From assembly GCA_033026295.1 (NCBI GenBank), contig CM065175.1, positions 3,151,501-3,215,500 on the forward strand: DNA of 64,000 bases, written 5' to 3'. Source of the DNA: Channa striata (Eukaryota; Chordata; Actinopteri; Anabantiformes; Channidae). The notes beneath the pieces were generated by a model. The model saw only the letters and a program-made list of their open reading frames with translations, did not search any database and was not told the DNA's origin. Below are positions 12,412-24,672 of this stretch, piece by piece; the stretch's first letter is position 1, and every line of letters begins with the position of its first letter. Position numbers and translations under genes: made by a program.

Positions 12412-14822
12412 CTTGTGAGGATCCACATTCCTGTCTGTGAGTTGGCAAGTCTTCTGACTTTCTATCATGAAGTGTCAGTGTTGCTGCCATAGTAGGTCAA
12501 GGGAGGATTGAAACCTTACTTTAGGAAGTATGACTCTATACTGTCACTTTGCCAGCTTGTGAAAAGACTGTCCACATTGATTTTTTTAAATACAGAAGTT
12601 TGAGATTACAATTCAGTATAATAACATAGATAATATGAATAAGGTTCCTCAACAGTCACACAATGTGATTTAAATTTTCTATTTTGTTATTGTAGACAGG
12701 TCTTGTTGTATGGTCTTGTATGTATGAGGCACAAAAGGCCTGTCAACGTTCTCCGTCTGGCTTTTGGGTGGAATTAGTATGTGGCAGCCTGAGTTCATTA
12801 CAGAGGAATTGAGACAGATTGTCCTCTGCTATGTCCTCCAGACTGTCCAGTTGTAGTCCAATAATAGCTTTTTCCTTTGTGTTCAGTTTGTTCTGACGTT
12901 TGTGTCACCAGACTTGACCTCTAAGAATGGAGCTCCTGTAATAGTTAGATGAATGTCCTGGTCCACCACCATCTGAAAAGCTGCCTTGTTTACTGTAAAC
13001 CTGAGAATAACCTGCTCCTAAGTGGGTCTGAGAGTGGATCTGTTATCAGGATTCCAAGCTTAACATGACTTTGGCATAACCAACAGATCCGGGTTCATGC
13101 CAAATTGTCTATTACTGTGTACAGTAATTTCACCAGTCTGCACTTTACTGCAGAGTTAAAATGTCTCTGTGGCAGTAGTGCTTTGGGGTGAGAAAATGTA
13201 AAGGCATAAGCGATAAATGTTTAATTTCTTATTCATTCTTCCATCTTTAAAGACGTCCTTTGTACCCCAACCTCCTGCTGCCTCTTGGCCTCTTCTACTT
13301 GCCCTTTCTCCTACGTTCTTGTATCTCTCCCTGCTCTCTCATTCTACTTCTCACCTCTCTATTTATGCCTGTTATTAGTTCTGTCTCCATGGCAACCAAT
13401 CTGGGCCCTCAGACTAATGTCTGGGCTTGCAAACATATCTGGGAAGAAAGAGTGGAAATAAAGAGGAGTAAATGAGAAAGGCAGAGTAAGCCAGAGAGAA
13501 AAAAAGAGACCAGATTCAAATAACTCTCCAGACATGGCAGCAAAAAATACATCTGTCTGGGAAAGCCTCCAGCTGCCCGGAGTTCAGCTCTCTAGCTTTA
13601 ATTGTCTTTTAGGACAAACATGGGCAAAGAGACTAAAATGTAGGTAGAGAACATGGGCCAGGAGATTCATGCTGCCGATTCCTTCGATGTCATCACACCA
13701 GACAAAGGTAACACAAGTCTTGAAAGAGGAAGAACTATTTTGTAGAAATTTAGTCTAAGGAGAAAGAGGGGACAGGGAAATCCACAGAGTATCGCTTTTA
13801 GTAACATACACAACCAGTTAATATGATAGAGGCCTTAAATAATCATGCTGTGCAGAGCAGCATCTGTTTGCCAGAGAGCCACTGAGGCCTCCACCCTGGA
13901 CCAGACCAGCACTGAGATCATTGTTGTTCCTCGCTGAGCCCTAGCTGGGCTCTAGCAGCAGGGCCCAACAGTGGTAGGTCCATGCTTGTGTTTTACATTA
14001 TTTTTCAAGAGTCATTTCTGCTCCATGAGATAATACACTTCTGAGTTTGATGGATTGAAGGAGAAAGTGAATAAAAAAATAGATTTCTCACCGGATCAAA
14101 GCTGGTGATGTAACAATGGAATGGTTTTAAATCCGTCCCATGCATAATTACATAACATAACAACATATTCATGGGGTGAATATATATGTGCCTGTATTTA
14201 AAAAATACTTCAGTAAAAAGATAATTTACATGGTTAAAGATTCAAGTGTCTGACCCTGTAATTTTAGTTTACAGACAGTTTCTTCAGATTTTTCATCTTT
14301 TTTGAAACCAACACATTCTCCGCCCACCACATCAGATATTGAAGCTTCCTAAGTTTTCCAATTGGACCACTATTTGCAGCCTTTGGGTATCATATTGATA
14401 CCACAGGTACCGTTTTGCATTACCATTGGACGCTCCAGGAGGGCACCTATTTCATGCTGGGGTCCAACATGTGCACTTCGGTGTTGGTACTGGACTCTCC
14501 AGGACCCTCACCACAAAAAAAAACTTTACTAGGGAAAACAACTTCTGGGTAACGTTACATTAGGAGACAACAATGGTTAGAGTTCAAAACTTCAGGGTAA
14601 GGTGAAGTTACAAGATAAATTACATAAAAACAAAACAGCACACATGTACTTTCTTATAGGAACCATGTGTGCCACATTGTTACAATCACCAACACTTCAC
14701 TATAGAGGACACTTGTTGAACCATCAACCACTATGTCTACACCTCAATAAGGCTTTCACACTTTATAATTTCCGTCAATGATTTATGCATTAAATATTGA
14801 AGCATCTGGAGACAGAGTGGGG
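12412..14822. other. Intergenic, nothing recognised
   Basis: No exon or transposon coding sequence identified. 14391-14490 (GGTACCGTTTTGCATTACCA, then TTGGACGCTCCAGGAG) resembles 3431-3480 and may be an old repeat. Confidence 0.45.
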
Positions 14823-15292
14823 GACTACTATGGGACAAAGAAGACACAGAGTTAATGTCATACAGTGGTGACATATAAATGTGGGGTGAGAGTAAAGAGA
14901 AGAGGAAAGTGGCTCAGTGCAGAGTCCCCCAACAGTCTAAGCCTATGGTAGCATGACTATAACTAACTATCAGCTTTATCAAAGAGGAAAGTTTTGAGCC
15001 TAGTCTTAAAAGTGGGGTGGTGTCTGCTTCCTGAATCTGGTCTGGGACCTTGATAGCTAAAGGCTCTGCTTCCCATTCTACTTTTGGAAATTCTGGGAAC
15101 CACAAGTAGGCCTGCATTTTGGGACCGGAGTGGTCTATTAAGATGATATGGTACAAGGATATCTTTTAGGTAGGATGAAGCTTGACCATTTAGAGCTTTA
15201 TAGGTAAGAATAAGGGTTTTAAATTATATTCTACATTTAATGGGAAGCCAATGAAGAGAAGCTAATGAAGGTGACATGTGATCCAGGGCATG
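14823..15292 (-). mobile_element. L2-clade LINE, 3' region fragment
   Basis: Matches the 3'UTR shared with the copies at 39.7, 50.7 and 58.1 kb (GACAAAGAAGACACAGAGTT, GTCATACAGTGGTGACATAT), then a section not kept in those copies that leads toward the coding end. It is antisense and truncated at both ends. Confidence 0.7.
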
Positions 15293-15512
15293 TGTAAAAG
15301 GGGCCCTTGTCTAACATCACATTCTATGTCAAATGGTTGAGATTTCACCACCACATGTAAACTTGACAGATGAGCATTGTGTGTGGGTCTCTGAAAAAGG
15401 AAAAATAACACCAATTTGTTAGTTCAAACTGCAATCTACGATACACAAGTCAAATGTGAATACTGTAAATATAATACAAGTGATATAATATTAAATTATC
15501 GCGACACAACTG

Positions 15513-16505
15513 TTAGATGGTAGTCTGATTAAACAAGCAACTGGGCATGTGTACACCCTTTGTCCCATCATCACCTTTGCTGCTGGGTGACTGTGGGTCA
15601 ACGATAGGAACAACTATTCCAACTTGGGGGTCTGCTGTTTCAGTGAGCCTTTTCTGGCAAGCCTGAAGACTTGGGAGGTAGAATCTTATGAAGTGCCTCC
15701 AAAAGTGATCGGCAAGCACCTAGCTGTGGCGCCAGCGTCAGCAGCTAGGTATCTCAGACTCTGGGGAGACAACTGGGGGAAGAAAGGCATCTGGCAGGCC
15801 CATGAGGAGAGAGTTCGGGGTTATAGGGTCAATATCTGCAATATCAGAGAAAACATAACGTAGTAGTTTCGAATTTAAGACTCCCTCTATTTCCACGAGT
15901 ATGGTTCGTAGCACTTCTTGAGTGACCGACTGAGCTCCTAAGGTGGCCTGTAGAGCTTGTTTAATGGATCGTAATTTCACATTCCCAGCATCCTCCAAAA
16001 TGGGGTGCGCATGGTGGGTTAAAGCAGAAGTGCACTTGTTGTTCTGCAAGACATTGCTGCAAGTCAGGAGTTAAAGCACTGAAAGCCTCCTTTAGCTCTC
16101 TTTCTCCTCCTTTGAAGTTAGTGCCTTGATCAGATGATAAATCATGAGGTTTCCCACTTTGTGCTATAAAACGTCTGAGAAACATCAGGAAGGAATCAGC
16201 ATCGATACAGCTGTGGTGGTCATATACTTGTATATGATGCCCCATCGTTTTTCATGTCTCCGGCCAATCTTTAACTCATAGGTCCCAAAACAATCCATCC
16301 CAGTTGAATGAAAGGCTCTATAGTCATCTGCAGACAAGGCTTCACCTGCCTCCCCGTTACGAGAGCTAGCACTTTGGTCTGGCAGCTCTTGAAAGGAGGA
16401 GCACTGGTCAAGTTCAGGAAGCAATGTGCCGTCACAGCTAGTAGAGATATCGCAGAAGGTAGGTTTCCGTAACTCTTCAGTCTCTATTGCTGGGAAAGCT
16501 ATCAT
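15513..16505 (-). pseudogene. BEL/Pao integrase remnant
   Basis: Blocks in - strand order: DCFGTYELKIGRRHEKRWGI, HHSCIDADSFLMFLRRFIAQ, LSSDQGTNFKGGERELKEAF (second catalytic Asp), PPCAPHFGGCWE, LVEIEGVLNSKLL (containing the catalytic Glu) and PITPNSLLMG. It ends with VLADHFWRHFIRFYLPSLQA, the conserved C-terminal tail of Pao-type integrases. It is split over at least three frames. Confidence 0.85.
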
Positions 16506-16649
16506 GAGGTGGATGCAAAAAGGCTGGCCCCTTCAGCCAACAGAGCTTGAAGACAGTTAACCACAGTCTTGGCTTCTCCCTCTAATCTCAGACTCTGGAG
16601 GCAGTTGTAATTATAATACGAACCTAAGCCAGAATTCCTGACTGGGTCA

Positions 16650-17438
16650 CCAGGCTGACTGTTATCCTGCACATGTTTTTGCAGGACAAAAACAGCACAG
16701 CATGGGCTACTGGTAGTTCCTCAAGTTGCAGATATCTCCACAGGAATCTAAGCAGTGGGCGATCATCAGGGAGGTCTCACCTGGTGGAACATTCCCTTTA
16801 TATCACTGCTAATTGCAATGGAATGTTGTTGAAACCAAAGGAGTACAGCCAGCAGAGAAGGGCTTAGTGGAGGACCTGGCAGCAGTACTGGAGAGAGCAG
16901 GTAAAGACTATGTGGTTCTTGCCATTGTGCTGGACCATATAATGGGGAATGAACCAACTGATAGTGTCCCCTCCAAGTGTGTGAATCCAGCCTCTTAATT
17001 TAGCCTGCCTTCTCCAACCTTGACATTTCAGCATTACATGCTGCTGCTTGATCTGGTGATTTAACCAGCCGCTTCTCTGTGTTCCTAAGCTGTGCAATAA
17101 CAGCTTCCTTTGGGGCTCTTAATGGAGGGGATGTTCTGTGGTAGCAAGAGAGGGGTTGCATAACCCTTGAATCCATTTATATCCACTCTAACAGTTTTGG
17201 CCTCCAAAGACATCAAGGCATTCTGTATCCTGCTGTGACCTGGTGCTCTCCCTTGTCTTATGCCACGGTATTGTGTCCATCTGCCACTGTCTTTTACTTG
17301 CCCATAAAGGTCTCTGGCAGGTCCCTGAAGTGTCCATCCGAGCATGGTTTTAATGCCGGCTGGACCTCCTGGTGGTCCAAGTCTGACTAGCTCGACGGGT
17401 GTAATGAGGTGAGGGTAGTCCGACCCAATGAGCAACAC
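16650..17438 (-). pseudogene. BEL/Pao post-protease and RT remnant
   Basis: LLIGSDYPHLITPVELVRLG and KTMLGWTLQGPA mark the block after protease. DIKGMFHQVRPPDDRPLLRF plus LWRYLQ is RT motif A and its following strand. The rest of RT (the YVDD block) and RNase H are missing, so a deletion lies near 16650. Confidence 0.65.
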
Positions 17439-17479
17439 TGGATGAATTGTAAAACGAAATGAGGAGTGTTCTGCTAATC

Positions 17480-17701
17480 CTAATAGCCCTGCAGTAAATG
17501 CCGTTCTGATCTGGTATCTTTTGGCTGGTTGAGTGACAGGGGGTATACTGAGACTGCTTGCCCATGGACAATTTGCAGCTCTTGCCTGACAGTACGGAGG
17601 GGAAGTTCCTCTGGCTCACCCATCAAGTCCAACTCTACGGCAGCTTGGTTCAGCAAAATCGTTCGCTCAGATCCATCATCAAGAACTGCATGGGCCTCCA
17701 T
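17480..17701 (-). pseudogene. BEL/Pao aspartic protease remnant
   Basis: MEAHAVLDDGSERTILLNQA contains the D-D-G-S active-site variant typical of BEL/Pao proteases, followed by ELDLMGEPEELPLRTVRQEL. Retroviral-type aspartic proteases process the polyprotein. It lies directly downstream of the zinc-knuckle region in the element's own direction and is disrupted by a frameshift before the LIGSD block. Confidence 0.75.
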
Positions 17702-17771
17702 TTTCCGCTGCCAATTCCTGAGAACTACCTTAACAACCTGTTAACTGCTCTGCCATCCCTCTCATTTCATG

Positions 17772-19130
17772 CTACTGGGCACTTGTTGAGAAAAAGACTT
17801 CCTGCAGGACTAATAGGTGACGGCTCTGGCAGGTTTTACACCTCATCTTTAGGTTACAATCTGTGGAACGGTGGCTCCTGCCACACCTCCAGCACCTGTT
17901 AGAACCCTTGATCCAGTTGTATTTCTGCTGTTTAGTCAGCTCTTTAAAGTTACCACAGTTGTTTACCACATGTTTGTTTTGCTCACAGGATGGGCAGTAT
18001 TGGTTCGCTGAAAATTTTGGAGTAGTTTTAGGAGTCTTGATCTCAGGTTCGGACCCAGGAGCCATTCTTTCCATACTAAGCAGTACCTAAGTAGACCAAG
18101 TATTTTCTCTTGGTCTGAGCTCCTTTCTGGTGGCAGAAAACCTTGAAGTGTCTTCCTGGACATGGATCTCATATTCCAACCAGACTGACAGATCTACCAG
18201 AGTGGGGATAGAAACACTCTATGGATGGATGAAACGTTGAAAACTTGATCTCATGTTGCGCGGCAGCTTTCCCAGACACCGGGAAATGTGAGAACCACAC
18301 TGAAACTCTACTCTGCCTTTATTCTCCAGCTGCTCTAGTATCCCAACAAGAGACCTTACTCTGAGAGAGATCAACCGGATGGCTATAATGTCTAGAGCAG
18401 CAATTTTTCTAGTTTAGGGGTGCTGGGAATGGCAGTAAGAGTCAGCAATCAATAAGGCTTCCTCCAATTTCAGGTGGTCCACTAGAATCTGGAACTTGAA
18501 GCACTCAGTTGCATCAGCCAGTAGAATATTCTCCATAGCAATTTTTTAGCCGTGAGAATTGGATTAGGATGAAAAAAATCGGGTATAGTTGGGGTAGGGC
18601 CATGATACGTTTCTGTTGTGGCTCTAAACAGTGTGACTTGCTGCACTGTTGGCCTTGTAGGTGGTGAGCATTTATCCTTTGGGACTGAGGCTCAGAGGGT
18701 GCAGGTTGGTGTTCCCCACTCCCCACTAACTGGGGGCTAGTTGTATTAGGATAGCAGCATTGAGCCCCAGCTGGTCGCATCCTGGAGCATGGTGCTATCA
18801 CAGCACAATGCAAGAGAGAGATGTACGAGGCTTTGGGATAGGGGCCTCCTGTGGATTGCATGATGTGGTCTGCTGGCTTATTTGAAACTGCAGTTGTTGC
18901 GTTTGTGACTATAACAGTGCAATGTCCTTGGCACGCTTCTCATTCTCTAGTGGCAGATCCTCTTTCTCCCTTTGCATCATATGTATGATGTATGAACAAC
19001 ATCTTCCTGTTAGTAAAAAAAATCTGTAAAAATCCTCCATGTTGGCCTTAACTTTGCTTGAATATTCTTATAGAAATCTCTGAAGAAATCATTTGGATTA
19101 GTGACCAGTTTACCACATTTGGATTTGATC
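17772..19130 (-). pseudogene. BEL/Pao gag remnant with zinc knuckle
   Basis: Reads downward from ~19130: CGKLVTNPNDFFRDFYKNI, QREKEDLPLENEKRAKDIAL, then many stops. It ends with CPSCEQNKHVVNNCGNFKEL and RCWRCGRSHRSTDCNLKMRC, the paired Cys/His knuckles that bind nucleic acid in Gag. Frameshifts occur near 18080-18170 and 18500. Confidence 0.7.
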
Positions 19131-19391
19131 TTGCTTGTCTGGCCTGCCCGGTTAATTTTTCTGGTTTATCCTAAAGCTTTGTTTTTGTTTCCATATTAGA
19201 AGGCCATTGACTGATCCATTAAGAATTGTGTTATTGTAGTGGATCCCACTCTGCATTGTGTTTAGTTTCGTGGTTTAATAAAAAAAAATAAGTCACCAAA
19301 GACAATTTCTTTGTGGTGTGAGTATTAACCTCACCTTCTCCGAGGTGTACACATAGAAAAAGAAGAGGAATTACAGATTACAGACACGTAA

Positions 19392-19476
19392 ATACAGCCG
19401 ACCCCTGGTGGGGTAGGATTTAAACTCATGGCCTTCTGTATCCCAACCCAGCCCACTGATCTACCAGGCCCCCCAA
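19392..19476 (-). mobile_element. tRNA-like SINE head fragment
   Basis: On the - strand: GGCCTGGTAGATCAGTGGGC (A-box like) and, ~40 nt on, CATGAGTTTAAATCCTACCC (B-box like). Spacing fits a tRNA-derived Pol III promoter. There is no complete tRNA fold, so this is not a functional tRNA gene. Confidence 0.55.
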
Positions 19477-20316
19477 CAGGTCACACAGGATACTGTTGAC
19501 ACATCAATTTGGGTGTGTAGTTTGGATTTCTGTTCCACCTCATCAAACCGAGCATGAACAATTGTTTTGTGTTAGAAGTCCTCTGCCAGATGGGTGGCAA
19601 GTCACTGGCATCATCTTTCATGACTGGGCTAGAAGTTTCGCTGCGAGGAAGTTGGTAAATGCAAGTTGGTATCTTTAGGTTTCTTGGCATGTAGGCATGT
19701 GGTCTCTTAGAACTGACAAGTTAGATACCACTTACAAAGAAATGCAGAAAAAATCACAAAAAAGAGAAATAAGACAGTCAAAATGTTGACGACATCTAGA
19801 GGCATGTCTACTACAGCGGCACTCATTAGAGCCCACATCCCAGCTCATTTGTAAACTAACATTTTCAAGTGGACACTGTCTTTAAATTTGAGTCAGTTTA
19901 ATTTTGAGTACATTTCAAAAACAGTCAGTATAAAAGCCAATCTGATGATCCATGTGAACTGTGAAAGCTGTCCTACCTGATATACAGTATCTGTAGCTTT
20001 TGACACTATGGACCTCTGGAGTCACTGTTTTATCATGGTAACTAACTTTAATAGCAGCTTTTTTCAATAGGCTTTTTTGTCGTAAAGTGGTAGAAGTATA
20101 AACACTCAACATACATGTAAAAGTTCAAGTCTAAAAAGATACTCTTGCTACAAGTATCACTTTGAAAATAGTGAGTAAATATTTAAACAGTATTGAGGAG
20201 AGGAATGGAGCAGGAGCTTAGATCTGAGAGTAGGGACTCTTAACGTTGGAACAATGACAGGGAAAGGTAGAGAGCTGGCATATATGATGTAGAGAAGGAA
20301 GGTAGATGTACTGTGT

Positions 20317-20859
20317 GTGCAGGAGACGAGGTGGAAGGGTAGCAAAGCATGTAGTATTGGAGGAGAATACAAACTGTTCTACCATGGTGTGGATAGGAAG
20401 AGAAACCGAGTAAGACTGATCCTGAAGGGGGAGTTTGTGAACAATGTTCTAGAGCTGAAAAGAGTCTCTGACAGGGTGATGAACCTAAAGCTAGAAATCA
20501 AAGGGGTGATGGTGAACGTAGTCAGTGGGTATGCTCCACAAGTTGGCTGTGAGTTAGAAGAGAAGGAGAGATTCTGGAGTGAGTTTGATGAGGTTGTAGA
20601 GAGTATCCCCAGAGGAGAGAGACTAGTTGTTGGAGCAGACTCTAATGGGCATGTTGGTGAGGGGAACAGAGGTGATGAGGAGGTGATGGGCAGGTTTGGT
20701 GTAAAGGAAAGGAATCCAGAAGGACAGATGGTAGTGGACTTTGCTAAGAGGATGGAAATGGCTGTAGTTAACACTTACTTCCAGAAGAGAGAGGAACACA
20801 GGGTGACATACAAGAGTGGAGTTAGGAGTACACAGGTGGACAACATTCTATGTAGATGA
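20317..20859 (+). pseudogene. RTE LINE endonuclease region (APE-like)
   Basis: 180 codons ending at a premature TGA. Visible APE-type features are QETRW at the N-terminus, VVSGYAPQVG, GERLVVGADSNGHVG (the equivalent of the GDFN motif, here altered) and TYKSGVRSTQVDNILCR (the SxID-like block). This domain nicks target DNA for target-primed reverse transcription. The frame continues after the TGA into 20866-21396 with no shift, so the stop is a point mutation in one long ORF. Confidence 0.85.
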
Positions 20860-20865
20860 GGTCAT

Positions 20866-21396
20866 TTGAGAGAGGTTAGTGACTGTAAAGTGGTGGTAGG
20901 AGAGAGTGTAGCCAGACAGCACCGCATATTGGTGTGTAAGATGACTCTGCTGGTCAGGAAGAAGAAGAGAGGAAAGACAGAAAAGAAGACCAAGTGGTGG
21001 AAGCTAAAGAATGAAGAAACTTGTGAGGAATTCAGGCAGAAGTTGAGACAGGCTTTGGGTGGTCACGAAGAGCTTCCAGATGACTGGGAAATTACAGCAG
21101 AGGTAATCAGGGAAACAGGTAGGAAGGTGCTTGGTGTGTCATCTGGAAAGAGGAAAGATGATAAAGACACTTGGTGGTGGAATGAGGAAGCACAGGACTG
21201 CATCCAGAGGAAGAGGTTAGCTAAAAGGAAGTGGGATGTAGAAAGGACTGAGGAAAGTAGACAGGAGTACAAGGAAGTGCAGCGCAGAGTGAAGAGAGAG
21301 GTGGCAAAGGCCAAACAGAAAGCTTACGATGAGCTGTATGTCAGGTTAGATACGAAGGAAGAAGGACTTGTACAGGATAGCCAGACAGAAAGATAG
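20866..21396 (+). pseudogene. RTE LINE linker between endonuclease and RT
   Basis: Lys/Glu-rich segment in the same frame as the endonuclease. It includes WWKLKNEETCEEFRQKLRQA, EELPDDWEITAEVIRETGRK and DTWWWNEEAQDCIQRKRLAK, blocks shared with the - strand fragment at 8.6-9.4 kb. It ends by frameshift around 21360-21396; the RT frame continues from 21368 in another register. Confidence 0.8.
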
Positions 21397-22165
21397 GGAT
21401 GGGAAAGATGTGCAACAGATAAGGGTGATTAAAGACAGAGATGGAAAGGTGCTAACAACCCAGGAGAGTGTGCAGAGAAGATGGAAGGAATATTTTGAGG
21501 AGCTGATGAATGAGGAAAATGACAGGGAAAGAAGGGAGGAAGATGTGGATGTTGTGGAGCAGGAAATAGCAGAGATTAGAAAGGATGAGGTGAGGAAGGC
21601 TCTAAAAAGGATGAAGAGCAGAAAGGCTGTTGGTCCTGATGACGTACCTGTGGAGGTGTGGAAGTGTCTAGGAGAGACAGCAGTGAAATTTCTGACCAGT
21701 CTGTTTAACAGGATTCTAGAGAGTCAGAAGATGCCTGAGGAATGGAGGAGAAGTGTTCTGGTGCCGATCTTTAAGAACAAGGGTGACACGCAGAACTGTA
21801 GCAACTACAGAGGGATAAAGCTGATGAGCCACACAATGAAGCTGTGGGAAAGATTAGTGGAAGCCAGGCTTAGGAAGGAGGTGGAGATTTGTGAGCAGCA
21901 GTATGGTTTCATGCCCCGTAAGAGCACCACTGATGCCATTTTCGCTTTGAGGTTGTTGATGGAAAAGTACAGAGATGGCCAGAAGGAGCTGCATTGTGTC
22001 TTTGTGGATTTAGAGAAGGCGTATGACAGGGTGCCGAGGGAGGAGCTGTGGTACTGTATGAGGTCGTCGGGAGTGGCAGAGAAGTACGTCAGAGTAGTTC
22101 AGGACATGTATGAGAGAAGCATGACGGTGGTGAGATGTGCCGACTACACCAAGGATCGGCTTTGA
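21368..22165 (+). pseudogene. RTE LINE reverse transcriptase, N-terminal part
   Basis: Contains RT motifs in order: RRSVLVPIFKNKGDTQNCSN then YRGIKLMSHTMKLWERLVEA (motifs 1-2), QQYGFMPRKSTTDAIFALR, and LHCVFVDLEKAYDRVPREEL (motif A with the catalytic Asp). The frame is lost near 22140, where about ten codons before LHQGSALSPFLFA are missing and the register changes. Confidence 0.9.
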
Positions 22166-22582
22166 GTCCCTTCTTGTTTGCTATGCTGATGTACAGGTTG
22201 ACAGATGAGGTCAGACAGAAATCTCCCTGGACAATGATGTTTGCAGATGACATTGTGATTTGCAGTGAGAGTAGACAGCAGGTGGAGGAACAGCTGGAGA
22301 GGTGGAGGTTTGCTCTGAAAAGAAGAGGCATGAAAGTCAGTCGTAGCAAGACAGAATACATGTGTCTAAACGAGAGGGAGCAAGGTAGAAGCGTGAGGTT
22401 ACAGGGGGCTGAGGTGAAAAACGTGCAGGAGTTTAAGTACTTGGGGTCAACAGTTCAGTGTGATGGGGAGTGTGGAAAAGAGGTGAAGAGGCGAGTGCAG
22501 GCGGGTTGGAATGGGTGGAGGAAAGTGTCAGGAGTGTTGTGTGACAGAAGAGTGTCAGCAAGACTCAAAGGAAAGGTGTACA
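22135..22582 (+). pseudogene. RTE LINE reverse transcriptase, C-terminal part
   Basis: Continues the RT with LHQGSALSPFLFAMLM, WTMMFADDIVICSESR (catalytic FADD at about 22240-22251), GMKVSRSKTEYMC and LGSTVQCDGECGKEVKRRVQ. It is cut at KVY by the LTR insertion at 22583; the remaining C-terminal codons resume at 23307. Confidence 0.9.
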
Positions 22583-23301
22583 TGTCATGTGTCCACTGTT
22601 GCCCTGGTTACCTTAGTTTATGTTTCTCTGCATTTTCTATCTCACACTGCTCCTCCCCGTTGCTCCTAATCACCTAACTGATCACCTGTTGTCTCCCTAT
22701 CTTAAGCCCCTCTCACCTGTTTCTCGTCGCCGGATCAACTTCATTCATTCTCCGACACACACTCTTGTTGTAAGTTCTGTTGCCTGATTCCTTCGTCGTC
22801 TTGTGTTTTTTCGAGTAAGAAGATTTTAGTATTTTTGTGGAGTTTTTGGTTTTGAGTTTTGTTCCCGGGTTTTCTACTTTTTGGGTTTTGTTATGCCCGG
22901 CAGATTGTTTTTTCCTCTGGTTATTGTTTTTCCACATCTACAACACAAAGGTTTTTCCTTCTTGTCCTTTTCGGCTAGCCGCTTTTTGTTGATACTTTGT
23001 TTTTCCTAATTTGTTACTTTGTATTGTTTGTTACCTGCGTTTTCCCTGCTGACAACCTCACCTGCTCCTGGCCGATTCGTCTCCTTTTCGAGACTGCTTC
23101 CTCCACCAATCTCTGCCTTCTCTCATCCTCTGTTTCTCCCCTAGGCTACCGCTCATCCCTCAGTCGTTCCCTTCAGTCCTGGCCAGTAGCAGTCAACCCC
23201 CATCACCACAACGTTCAATAAACTTGGTTTTTGTGCTTCAATTTCTGCGTCCTACTTTCTCTTTTCTGGGTCCTCTAAAAATACCAACAGTAGTCGTGAT
23301 A
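22583..23301 (+). mobile_element. Solo LTR, Gypsy-like (719 bp), in the RTE element
   Basis: Begins TGTCATGTG and ends GTCGTGATA (the canonical CA end mutated to TA). It is flanked by a perfect 5-bp duplication GTACA (22578-22582 and 23302-23306). Removing it rejoins the RTE frame (KVY then RTVVRPALLYG). An AATAAA signal lies at 23217. Size, pyrimidine-rich composition and overall layout resemble the solo LTR at 36250-37029, suggesting related families. ORFs inside it are not coding. Confidence 0.8.
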
Positions 23302-23306
23302 GTACA

Positions 23307-23666
23307 GGACAGTGGTGAGACCAGCTCTACTCTATGGGTTAGAGACAGTAGCAGTGAGAAAGAGACAAGAGGCAGAGATGGAAGCAGCAGAGATGAAGAT
23401 GTTGAGGTTCTCCTTAGGAGTCACAAGGTTGGATAGAATAAGGAACGAGCTCATCAGAGGGACAGCGCACGTTGCCTGTGTTTGCAACAAAGTCAGAGAG
23501 GCCAGATTGAGATGGTTTGGACATGTGCAGAGGAGGGACAGTGAATATAATGGTAGAAGGATGTTGGAGATGGAACTGCCAGGCAAGATGACGACCAAGG
23601 AGGAGATATATGGATATCCTAACAGAGGATATGAGGTTAGCTGGTGTCAGAGAGGAAGATGCCCAG
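23307..23666 (+). pseudogene. RTE LINE C-terminal coding segment
   Basis: After the solo LTR the ORF resumes with RPALLYGLETVAVRKRQEAE, EMKMLRFSLGVTRLDRIRNE and VREARLRWFGHVQRRDSEYN, the conserved C-terminus of fish RTE proteins. The Arg/Lys-rich block that normally follows is degraded. It is interrupted at 23667 by a second insertion. Confidence 0.85.
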
Positions 23667-24672
23667 TGTAGCGTCCTGTACCCCAAACCAAGACACTAAA
23701 TAAAATCACTAACGCTCAAACATAAACTCAGTTTGTCTTTATTACATCAAATACAAAATGATTAAAACCTTGTAACAATCGTATGCGGTCAATCACAAAC
23801 TCTTCAATAATCCTCCGGTCAAATAACAAATACACACACGTGAGGATTAGACAAACCACCGCACACTTAGGTAGTAGCAATCCACACTCGTGAACACAAT
23901 CGTTGGTCACGGAGGAGAATTGAGGCCGTTGATTCCCGCGACGGGTTATGACGGGAAGTGACATACAACACAAAACAAACAAAGAAAAAGATAAAACCAT
24001 AAGCCGCTACTTTTTACGTTTTGAACCATGCGGCTTTTACAGAGATGGTCACGTAGATGGAAGTCAGCAAACTAAAAATTGAGGCTCGACATGTGTTTGA
24101 TTACCGTAATGCCGGTAAAACAGCGCACAGAACATTATGACAGATATTATTTCTCAGCCTGACGATGCGGTTTATATGTGACAAAAAAACAAACAAAGAA
24201 AAAAGATAGTTAGTCCACCCTCACAAGACAAGCTCCCAGATCTTTTTGTCTACAGGCCATGCAAGGCCGGGCGGACGAACTGAATGCAAAACAAACCTAA
24301 CACGAGGACAGCAGGAAACAGTGCTGCAACTGCTCCAGCAACCACTGCAACACAATTAAAAACATCAGATTTTTACACTAAACAAATCATTTATTTAAAT
24401 CTTATTACTTAAAAACGTGCCCCTTAAAGTGCTGCGTGGCCACACTGCAGTATCAAAGAAAACAATTAAAAATACATTAATGCAATCAAAAACATCTTCA
24501 GTTGAATTCCTTACCAAGCACCTTGTCTCACTTGGTACAGCACAAGGCTAGCGTTCCCTCCAGCCTCCTATCCAAAGTACCACCTCCCCACAAACACACC
24601 TGACTCCTTTATCTACTCTCCCTCCAACCAATGAGCAGGCAGCGGGGAGATCAACAGGTGGCACTGATTACA
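23667..24672 (-). mobile_element. LTR-like insertion (1006 bp) in the RTE element
   Basis: Starts TGTAGCGTCC and ends CTGATTACA, with a 4-bp duplication CCAG at 23663-23666 and 24673-24676. RTE sequence is continuous across it. TTTATT at 23738-23743, read on the - strand, is AATAAA about 70 nt from the - strand 3' end, consistent with a solo LTR in - orientation. The TGTA/TACA ends and 4-bp duplication could also fit another element type. No coding capacity is seen. Confidence 0.6.

Larger units (their letters stand above)
15513..19130 (-). mobile_element. BEL/Pao LTR retrotransposon, decayed, internal part
   Basis: On the - strand the order is gag, protease, RT remnant, integrase. All frames are broken. 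Family-specific blocks are the CCHC-type knuckle, DDGSERT in protease, LIGSDYPHLITPVE, and an integrase with HHSCIDADSFLMFLRRFIAQ and SDQGTNFKGGERELKEAF. Most of RT and RNase H are deleted. I could not find flanking LTRs, so the limits are those of recognisable coding sequence. Confidence 0.8.

Noticed and set aside
19392..19476. Functional tRNA gene
   Set aside because: Only A- and B-box-like sequences; no complete cloverleaf and no terminator in place.
22997..23221. 74-codon frame on the + strand
   Set aside because: It lies wholly inside the solo LTR at 22583-23301.
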